Below are positions 56,210-64,000 of a stretch of 64,000 nt of DNA, one piece after another. Position numbers and translations under genes: made by a program. The stretch's first letter is position 1. Each line of letters opens with the position of its first letter. The stretch covers positions 3,983,165 through 4,047,164 of the forward strand of contig OY811990.1 in the NCBI GenBank assembly GCA_963681505.1, in the 5' to 3' direction. The DNA is from Eunapius fragilis (taxonomy: Eukaryota; Porifera; Demospongiae; Spongillida; Spongillidae). The notes beneath the pieces are model-generated. The model ran no database searches. It was not told the DNA's origin and worked only from the letters and a program-made list of their open reading frames with translations.

Positions 56210-56755
56210 GGCAGTCCACAGCTAAGAGGTGTGGCCTGGCTAACCAAATGTCCCCTGCAGTGCCACACCTTTCCCTTCACACAGCCCCCACACACCCCTA
56301 GGTACCAGTGGTATAAAATATCGAGTTCCCAGTCTGTTCCTGTGATATCATGATTGGTGGTCCCTTACAGAAGGTAGCACCAGGGTCCAGGCAGTCCAAC
56401 GCAAAGAGGGGTGTGGCCTGGCTAAGCACATGTCCCTCTCCATGTTAGCACCATAGACCATTGCTAAGATTGTCCAGTCCCCAGTCCTCCTCGAGGCACC
56501 CAAGCCAAAGCAGTGCCTGTCCCTACCCAAGAGGTCCTAGTCAAGGTGGAACCCCCCCCCCCCCCTCCACAGTGCTGCACCTCCTGACTCTCCTAAGGGA
56601 CCAGTGGTAAGGACGTGACCCTTCAAGCATCTGTGATCAAGTACCAGAAGTTTGGCTTCAAGGACGAGAGCTATTGCCTGGACTTCTATGAGAAGTACTT
56701 CCCACCCAACCACCACCTGTCATAGCATGACTATCACATGAGGTTAAGGAAGTAA
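56210..56755 (+). other. Conserved unrecognised plus-strand block (unit G)
   Basis: Same block with a poly-C expansion near 56551-56565. The C-terminal segment (DESYCLDFYEKYFPPNHH) is interrupted by TAG ('tgtcatagcatgac'). Confidence 0.4.
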
Positions 56756-56827
56756 CTATATGCTCACATCAGTAAATCATCTCAGTAAACCAATGGTGCT
56801 GTACATAAGTTTTGTTTGGGTGTGCTT

Positions 56828-57100
<273 letters not shown>

Positions 57101-57150
57101 ATAACACAGTATTCATAGCCCGTCAATGGAGACATGTGTATGTCACTTAC

Positions 57151-57349
57151 GAGGTTGTGCTAGCAGCACCAGTGGTGAGGAGTTGGAGTCCCTGCACTTC
57201 TCAGGGTGCACACACTGCCCGCCATCCTCCACTAGCCCACTGGGGCAGAAGCACCCAGCCACACACACCTCTATGCAGGCCAAGGCTTTGCCCACATAGG
57301 TGGGGGGGCAGGCACTGCCACACTCCTTGAAGACCCTCCCCGGGGGCAG
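57151..57349 (-). pseudogene. TIL-b exon (unit G)
   Basis: Almost identical to 41083-41282, with intact donor GTAAGTGA and one base less in the G run near the acceptor. 'tgcccacatagg' changes one codon near CVGKA. Confidence 0.6.
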
Positions 57350-57574
57350 CTTGGTGGAGGGAAGGTGGGAGGAGAGAGGGTTGGGGGTGGTGGAGGTGGG
57401 ATTGCTGGGAGGGAGGGAAAAGTAAAATGTTTGTTTGTGAGTAGGATCTGGTGGGGTGTGGCTTGGTCAGACCTTTGTGTTACATCATCAGAATTGTTTG
57501 GCCTAACAGTTATGTCAGTTACAGTTATTTAGTCCAAAGGAAGAAAAGAGGTGAGATGAGTTAGCTATTAGGGA

Positions 57575-57772
<198 letters not shown>

Positions 57773-57790
57773 TGGTGAAGGTCAACTTAC

Positions 57791-58087
57791 TGACGACAGA
57801 GATGATGGAGTTGTTGCTCCAGCACTGTGACACTGTGCACACCTCACATCTGAAGGACACCTGGAGGAAATTGGGTATGGATGTACTGGGCACCACCAGT
57901 TGTATGGTGTCAACAGCTGGTATGGGGAGCTCTTGCATGTTTCTGATCACTGCTCTTGGGTTGATGAGCTGTGTGTATCAATGGATGCTTCCTTCAGGGC
58001 TTTGATCAACCAGTGGAGAGCAGTCTATGGTGATGTTCACTCCTTTATACACCCTTAGTTCGTAACCAATGGTGACAGGGACCTCAC
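57791..58087 (-). pseudogene. Ig-like exon (unit G)
   Basis: Perfect donor CA|GTAAGT and acceptor GTCACATCAG. Most Ig motifs (HWYTQ-like, IPAVDTIQL, SFRCEV) are present, but 'tggttgatcaaagccctg' and a T in IHWY(D/I)T positions differ from paralogues, and the upstream frame changes near 58055. Confidence 0.5.
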
Positions 58088-58276
58088 CTGATGTGACCAG
58101 GAACAGGATAAGCTACCACTCCCTTACCCTCACACTAACACCCTCACCCCTCCCCTTTTCTAATCATAAATAAAATCTTTCTCTAAACAAGAAAGTTGGT
58201 GGGATATAGGAATTGGGTGATGGCTATAGGGAACAAGGTTTTGAGAGAGACAGAATATTTTGCAGATGTACAGTGT

Positions 58277-58340
58277 AAATGTAATAGTCCTATATTTATA
58301 TATGCCACAAATGTGCTATAAATATAGGACTATTACATTT
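58277..58340. mobile_element. Short palindromic MITE-like element
   Basis: 24-base perfect inverted arms ('aaatgtaatagtcctatatt' plus 'tata' and complement) around a 16-base loop, inserted 12 bases from the TIL-a donor. 'aggactattacatttt' also occurs in the E/F gypsy relic at 44021-44036. Confidence 0.65.
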
Positions 58341-58352
58341 TCAGTAACTAAC

Positions 58353-58587
58353 CAGATTTGAAGTTGGTTGCCACGATGATGGGAGGTCTGGGAGGAGGGG
58401 GGAGGGTGGAGATGGTGCAGTTGGATGCCATGATGCAGTCTCCGTTATACTCCACCATGTTGGGGGGACAGAAGCATCCCTGCACGCATTGTGTGGGACA
58501 GCCATCGGGGGGGGGGGGAGGGGGGGTTGGCACATGTTGGTCGGCAGACTGGGCCACACTCAGAGTAGAACTTCCCTTCAGGGTACA
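58353..58587 (-). pseudogene. TIL-a exon, first cysteine lost (unit G)
   Basis: Reads VYPEGKFYSECGPVCRPTC (C to Y at the first position), then a G/C-run length change shifts the frame before GCPTQCVQGCFC and NGDCIMASNC. Confidence 0.55.
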
Positions 58588-58693
58588 CTGGGGGAGAGAC
58601 CAGACCACAACATGATGGCAGCACACACATGTGAGAACATGTGCGTGTGCTTTGCATTTTTGCATTGCAGTTCCAACTTCAGGGTTATCGCTT

Positions 58694-58730
58694 GCTGCCA
58701 TTGTGAGCCTGTTATGCTCACAATGGCAGC
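58694..58730. repeat. Perfect 15-bp inverted repeat
   Basis: GCTGCCATTGTGAGC and its exact complement separated by 7 bases. No T run follows. Context is unique sequence next to a reverse-transcriptase fragment, so it may be a transposon end or hairpin. Confidence 0.6.
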
Positions 58731-58879
58731 GAGTGGTTAGCCATTATCGTACAGATAGCGCCAGTCATAGCGAGAGTAGTTTTGCGGGGGCGGATACTTC
58801 CCCAAACTAAATTTCCTAATGTAAACGATTCAATGTACGTGCAAAGGCATAGGTTGCTTAAAGGGAGGGGGGGCGCCAT

Positions 58880-59190
58880 TATTGCATTATGTCCAACAAC
58901 CACACTACGCCACTGGGTTGATGTTCCTGATCGTTATTGGAATGAAGCACAACCAAAGTTTTGGTGGTCTAGACCTCCGTTCCCTTGCTGAACACTCGTG
59001 TGCTGCGTTTATCTCCTCCATGACTTCTTCAGGTCAGTGTAGCCCTGATGACAGACACATGATGCAGACTGTCACCCGCTTTAATAGCCAGGTCCCTCTG
59101 CATGAGTCAATCACGGTTGAGGCTGTTCTGGCTTCTCCTCCTCCACAGAAGTACCTATCTAAAAGGTTGCACAGTGAAGCCTTTCAACAC
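58880..59190 (+). pseudogene. Reverse-transcriptase element fragment 4
   Basis: Reads NQSFGGLDLRSLAEHSCAAF, PDDRHMMQTVTRF and VPLHESITVEAVLASPPPQK. Close to 63440-63700, with a stray stop upstream; it has landed between TIL-a and GCC exons of unit G. Confidence 0.65.
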
Positions 59191-59249
59191 CTGGAGCCAC
59201 ACATGTACACACATGCACACATACACACACACACATACACACAACACAC

Positions 59250-59433
59250 CTGGAGCCATACAATCTGTAGGCACAGAGGCTCCAAATGATGCTGTGTTGG
59301 TGTTGGGAGGACATTGTACACATGAGCTGTAGTCCAAGCCAGCCTTCCTCCTCGTTCCCTGGGGGCAGGGCTGACATCACGATGATGTCATTGATGGACC
59401 TGTCACCACATTTGTTGCATTGGAGGGGACAGT
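59250..59433 (-). pseudogene. GCC2/GCC3-like exon with 8-base deletion (unit G)
   Basis: Donor and acceptor preserved, but 184 instead of 192 bases. Eight bases missing around GDGLYFPS shift the frame before the CQPCP part. Confidence 0.55.
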
Positions 59434-59564
59434 CTGGGGAGGAGGAACCTTGTATAGGGGTGAAGAATTTGGGATGGGAGGAGATGGGGTGGGATGGATG
59501 GGGAGGAGGGTGGGTGGGGTAGATGCGGATGAGGGTACATACAGGGAATTGTGTGGGTGTAGAG

Positions 59565-59690
59565 GATAGGTGTGCATGAGGGTAGGTGTGCATGAGGGTA
59601 GGTGTGCATGAGGATAGGTGTGCATGAGGGGAGGTGTGCATGAGGGGAGGTGTGCATGAGGTGAGGTGTGCATGAGGGGAGGCCATACAT
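59565..59690. repeat. 16-bp minisatellite (unit G)
   Basis: About 8 copies of the 'aggtgtgcatgagggg' type. Confidence 0.85.
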
Positions 59691-60423
59691 AACATAGACT
59701 GGTCAGGACCATACAGATGTATGACCATCACCACATGCACCTTCATCTTGGAAGATGTCTTACCGGAACTGTCTCAGGCTAAAGTTTTTAGTTTGTTGGA
59801 CGCCAAAGATGGGTTCTTACAAGTACAGTTGAGTGAGCAAAGTAGCTTTCTAACCACTTTTTGGGGTCCAACAAATAGGTACAGGTGGTTGAGACTTCCT
59901 TTTGGCCTCTCCTCTGCACCCGAGGAATTTCAGAGGTGTGCTCTGCATGGCATAGATGGATGGGGTTGTCGTAGTTACTGATGATGTATTGATCTATGGG
60001 CAGGGAGATACCAAATAGAAAGCCCGGGAGCATCATGATGAGGCACTGTTGAGGGTTCTGAAAAGAGCTAGAAAATGTAACCTAAAATTCAATAGAGATA
60101 AGTTGAGGTTGCATCTGGAGGAGTTAAGTATATTGGACACTGGATATCCTCAGCGGGAGTTCGACTAGATCCTGATAAAGATTCAGCTATCAAGAAGATG
60201 CCGGCCTCCACAACAGTTACCCAAGTCCGTTCCTTCCTGGGAATGTGCAACTATTTGTCTATGTTTGTGCCCAATCTCTCACGGGCCACTGAAACGTTGA
60301 GGAAATTAACTGGGAACAACCAGCCGTTCCATTGGAGTGAGTTAGAGCAGACGTGTTTTGATGGACTCAAAGAGTTGATCACTAGTGAGCTTCTGCTAGT
60401 GTATTATGATTGTAAATAAGCCA

Positions 60424-60644
60424 GTGACTATACATTGTGATGCCAGCATGGATGGGTTAGGTGACTATACATTGTGATGCCAGCATGGATGGGTTAGGTG
60501 ACTATACATTGTGATGCCAGCATGGATGGGTTAGGTGACTATACATTGTGATGCCAGCATGGATGGGTTAGGTGACTATACATTGTGATGCCAGCATGGA
60601 TGGGTTAGGTGACTATACATTGTGATGCCAGCATGGATGGGTTA
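60424..60644 (+). repeat. 37-bp tandem repeat in the RNase H start, 6 copies
   Basis: Unit 'gtgactatacattgtgatgc' plus 'cagcatggatgggttag', six copies with essentially no divergence. Each encodes the first RNase H strand (TIHCDASMDGLG); 37 is not a multiple of three, so successive copies are in different frames. Confidence 0.9.
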
Positions 60645-60837
60645 AGGTGCAACTTTGTTACAAGGGGGTCGCCCTGTCATGTCAGTTTGACGGTCTCTCA
60701 GTAACGACTACAGCGAATGCTGTTGTCCCTACAAAGATACGACTTGGTTGTGTCGTACATCCCTGGAAAGGAGCAGTTAGTAGCAGATGCACTATCAAGG
60801 CTACCAATGAAGACCAGTGAGGAAATGTAGGAGAACG

Positions 60838-61208
60838 AGGAAGTTTATATGTTGGGCCAGTACACGACATCTTTAGCTCCGCGCAGTCTTGGCTCTCGTC
60901 CCATGTGTCCAGTGTGAAGTCGTTGGAGATAATCCGCTCTCAGGGACCGCAGCACCACTATTTGTTCACCTTTGTACAAAATGCCATCTTGCAACCCCAG
61001 CGATTCCCTGAAGTTCCAGTACTTCCAGCCCAGTGTAGGCACCTCTTTCCATCTGTCAGGCCATCCTTGTACCACAAGCTTCTGGAGGACTTTTTGCTCC
61101 TCATCTTCAGCGGCTGCCTTTTGTACCTCCGTCAATCTCTGGTCCCTCACATGTACAGCATCACTGCACTGTATCGCCGAAATCTCTACCTGTTCGGCTT
61201 CCAACTCG
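60838..61208 (-). pseudogene. Inverted integrase zinc-finger segment
   Basis: Open on the minus strand (61204-60845) inside a plus-strand element. Reads LQRLHTGHMGREPRLRGAK and VVYWPNI, the H2C2-side of a Ty3 integrase that should directly precede the DIEQCTRSCRTC segment at 61217 on the plus strand. Both edges fit an in-place inversion of about 370 bp. Confidence 0.8.
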
Positions 61209-62385
61209 GCTCAAGACATTGAGCAGTGTACCAGATCATGCAGGACCTGTGAGGAAGATGCTCCGGCACAGCCCAAGGAGAAGCATTTAGCACATGAGGT
61301 ACCGAAACAAGTTTGGGGAAAAATCAGAATGGATCTGTTTCACAGTAAAAGAGAAGATTACTTGATCATGGTGGATTACCTAACTGATTTCTTTGAAGTC
61401 TCCAGGATACCGCATACTACGACCGTCGCTGTTATTAATGCTTGTAAGGAACAGTTTGCTAGACATGGGATTCCTGAAGTTGTACACACTGATGGTGTTT
61501 CACAGTTCCTATCATACGAATTCAGAAAATTTGCCAAGGCATGGGAGTTTGCTCACTCTGTGTCCGCACCATATCACAGTCGGTCTAACGACAAAGCAGA
61601 GGCTGCTGTGAAGATCGCCAAGAGGCTGTTGAAAAGAAGTCGGGATCCTTATCTAGCCTTACTGGAATGGCGTAATACTCCCACCCTGGGTTTAGACACC
61701 AGTCCATGCCAACGGTTGCTGGGGAGGAGAACAAGAAGTGTTGTCCCAGTTCATAGGACGAAGTTGGAGTCCAGTGCTGTGTCAAATGTTTGGGAGAAGA
61801 AATTAGAAAGACACAGTAAAATACACACAAGCAGGGGAAGAACCTACCCCCTTTGCAAGTTGGAGAGCCAGTTCTAGTTAAAGAGGTCAAAGGGAAAAAG
61901 GCCAAGTGGAACCGTGGCTACTGCCTAGATAAGTTATCCGGTCGGTCCTATGTGGTGGAAGTAGAAGATAAACTGCTACACAGAAACAGAGAGTTTTTGA
62001 AACCATCCAAGAATCAGCCTGCAGTTCACACTGAGCCAGAGGAATACCCTGAACCTAAAGTCTCAATGGCAGCGGCTCCTTGGTCTGGTCAGGTAACAGA
62101 AACGCAGGCTCCAGTGACTTCTAATGATAGAGCTACTACCACTACTAGCACTAATCTGCTACCAGTCAAGGAAGTGGTCAGTTTGGGTTTGGGTCCTGAG
62201 CAAGGTGCAGGGGCCTCAATGGTACCAAGTGACCAGCCTGGGGGTGACCGATGGTGCAGGTTCCCCGAAGAAGAGACCTAGTGCCATCAGCCGTAGTACC
62301 TACTACAACTAGGAGTGGTCGGGTGTTTCGCAAGCCAGAGCGATATAAGGATTTTGTGAAGATTTGAAGAAACCAGTGAACTTGA

Positions 62386-62540
62386 AAAAAAAAAAAAAGA
62401 GGGATGTTTATGAATGATGTAATTGGTGTGTGATGTAATGATTGGGGGTCACGTGATTGGGTAGTTATTGAGTGCGTTTGTTCTTGTGTGTTGGATTTTG
62501 TGTCACAAGAGATCAGTTTGCATCCTATTTGGTGACATCT
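62386..62540 (+). other. Polypurine tract and probable 3' LTR start
   Basis: An A run followed by 'gagggatg' (62386-62405) resembles the plus-strand primer site, and 'tgtttatgaatgatgtaatt' would begin the LTR. The LTR end is not clear before the next element near 62541. Confidence 0.45.
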
Positions 62541-62880
62541 TTAAGGAGGGCCCACGCTCCGAAACACCATCAAACGTTGTAATGTTGCAGGAGCATCTTT
62601 CAGGCCAAAGGGCATCACCTGAAATTGATACAAGCCAAAGAGCATAGTGAGTGCCGTCAAGTGTATGGCTCCTTCCGCCATTGGCACCTGCCAGTAACCT
62701 CGAGAGAGAGAGAGATCCAATGTTGTAGTAAACTTGGCTTTACCTAGTCCATCGATGAGATCCTCAATTCTGGGCATGGGGTAGCCATCCGACAAAGATA
62801 AAGCATTCAGCCTCCTGTAGTCCACACACACATACACATGGTACTGTCCTTTTTGTTCACGAGGACAATGCACAACATGA
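62541..62880 (-). pseudogene. Second Ty3/gypsy reverse-transcriptase fragment, minus strand
   Basis: Reads [20 protein letters not shown], a [17 protein letters not shown] stretch and [19 protein letters not shown]: the central RT region of a different gypsy element. The 62880 edge joins mosaic-gene-like sequence ('atgatggcagcacacacatg') also seen at 33485. Confidence 0.7.
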
Positions 62881-63029
62881 TGGCAGCACACACATGTGAG
62901 AACATGTACATATGAATACCAATTTTAGTCAAATATGAACTGCATTATTAAAATTCCAACAGTTCAAGGAACAAATCAAATAGCTTACAATTTACTAATA
63001 TCTTTCTCTCTCCCTCTCCCTAATAACTA

Positions 63030-64000
63030 ACTCATACGCTTGGAACTCCACATCAACTTTCAGAAGTGTGAACTCTTCAGTAGAAGTGGTAACGCACTAT
63101 CTCCAATGGTGGTGAAGTCTTCCCTTCTCCCTAACTTGGACATTCTTGGGGCCCCAATTGGAGACTTTTTGCACTGTTCTCACTTCATTGCAGAGAAGAA
63201 ATGTGCATTTTCTAAGACCTTGCTAGAGGCTCTTGTGGATGTCTCAGCCATAGACCTTCATGTGGCGTTTACCTTTCTTCGCATGTATGGAGGTTTCTGT
63301 AAGCTGGTACACTTGGCTAGAACAACACCACCTAGCCATTGCACTGACTCCTTAAAGTTCTTCGATGCAGAAGTAAGGATTTGTTTTATTTCCTGCATGG
63401 GGGTTGATCATTCATGTTCCTGATCGTAATTGGAAGCAAGCACAACACAACCAAAGTTTTGGTGGTCTAGACCTCCGTTCCCTTGCTGAATACTCGTGTG
63501 CTGTGTTTATCTCCTCCATGACTTCTTCAGGTCAGTGTAGCCCTGATGACAGACACATGATGCAGGCTGTCACTTGCTTTAAGAGCCAGGTCCCTCTGCA
63601 TGAGTCAATCACGGTTGAGGCTGTTCTGGCTTCTCCTTCTCCACAGAAGTACCTACATGTATCTAAAAGGTTGCACAGTGAAGCCTTTCAATCCTTGCTG
63701 TCTTCATCCTCCCCAGTGAAAAAGGCTCCAATCCTTTCTGTCTCTGCCCCCCATGCGGGTGCCTGGATCTCTGCCATCCCTTCCACTGGTCTAGCTCTAC
63801 ATCTTGAGAATCTCATCGGAGTGTCAGGTTGCTCTTAGGTGGTGGTTGGGTCTTGATACATCAGGAGGTTCCCTGTGATCCCTTTGTCCCAACATTGTTC
63901 TTGACCCTCTAGGTCATCACGCTGCCAGACGTGGTGGGGATGTGGTTATAAGGCACAACGTGACATCTTTGCTGATATTGGTCGTCGTACCCATCAATCA
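63030..64000 (+). pseudogene. Reverse-transcriptase element, continues past the window
   Basis: Reads LHINFQKCELFSRSGNALSP, LDILGAPIGDFLHCSHFIAE, LHVAFTFLRMYGGFCKLVHL. After a frame change near 63405 it gives NQSFGGLDLRSLAEYSCAVF, SPDDRHMMQAVTCF, HAGAWISAIPSTGLALHLE, then after another change, LDPLGHH-like sequence near the window end. Longest fragment of this family in the window, with at least two frameshifts. Confidence 0.7.

Larger units (their letters stand above)
59745..62400 (+). mobile_element. Ty3/gypsy retrotransposon, 5'-truncated and rearranged
   Basis: Inserted in the 5' block of the unit G mosaic gene. In order: RT (59745-59975; VFSLLDAKDGFLQVQL and LPFGLSSAPEEFQR), RT/RNase H connection (60198-60419; VRSFLGMCNYLSMFVPNLS), RNase H start with a 37-bp tandem repeat, RNase H end (60735-60828; VSYIPGKEQLVADALSRL), an inverted integrase zinc-finger segment, integrase core (61205-61877) with the three acidic positions recognisable, and a C-terminal tail (61853-62365). 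Frameshifts near 59980, 60420 and 60660, the inversion and the missing 5' part make it inactive. Confidence 0.8.

Overview
This window is eukaryotic and almost certainly from a marine invertebrate, most likely a sponge or a similarly early-branching metazoan. The evidence is short GT-AG introns of about 40 to 190 bases, TRIM-NHL genes with a filamin domain, secreted TIL/Kunitz/Ig domain exons, and hAT, Ty3/gypsy and RAG1-like transposon families, set in DNA full of mini- and microsatellites. The species cannot be named from sequence alone.

The backbone is a tandem array of seven diverged units (A to G). The ancestral unit was about 6.15 kb: exon-2 starts of A and B lie 6181 bases apart, and B to C is about 6150 once two transposons are subtracted. 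Each unit carries (1) a plus-strand two-exon TRIM-NHL gene, (2) one or two perfect RFX X-box palindromes just downstream, (3) an unrecognised conserved plus-strand block, (4) a minus-strand mosaic secreted-protein gene with GCC2/GCC3-like, TIL, Ig-like, TIL and C-terminal Kunitz exons, (5) a short relic of the TRIM B-box sequence and (6) a conserved TATA-containing promoter for the next TRIM gene.

The TRIM gene model is longer than the large open frame suggests. A 173-base first exon encodes a CxxC-x10-CxxC zinc ribbon and splices (phase 2, AG|GTAAAG ... CACAG|G) to a large exon with RING, B-box 1, a degenerate B-box 2, coiled coil, filamin/Ig and NHL beta-propeller. Copies B (6333-8838), D (28189-30684), E (37264-39759) and F (45389-47901) are open end to end (776-778 aa). 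Copy A lacks exon 1 and has two 10-base deletions, copy C has a hAT element in exon 1 and a 29-base deletion, and copy G has a stop just before the exon 1 donor. Paralogue differences concentrate in the NHL loop positions, as expected for a recognition repertoire evolving by birth and death. The minus-strand neighbour is damaged in every unit.

Units have been expanded by insertions. B/C carries a 4.4-kb RAG1-like transposon (12313-16723; CAC-starting TIRs, 4-base TSD) with a nearly complete ten-exon RAG1-like gene, followed by a 2.9-kb hAT element (16959-19856; 8-base TSD). C/D carries a 45-bp array (24082-25795) and a 23-bp array (25955-27095). D/E carries a foldback element and repeated fragments of an invertebrate reverse-transcriptase family, one ending in a 27-bp coding expansion. 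E has a 299-bp solo LTR with a 5-base TSD. E/F and F/G share Ty3/gypsy relics at one orthologous position. After G the array ends in a rearranged Ty3/gypsy element (59745-62405) with an internal inversion, then more retroelement fragments to the window edge.
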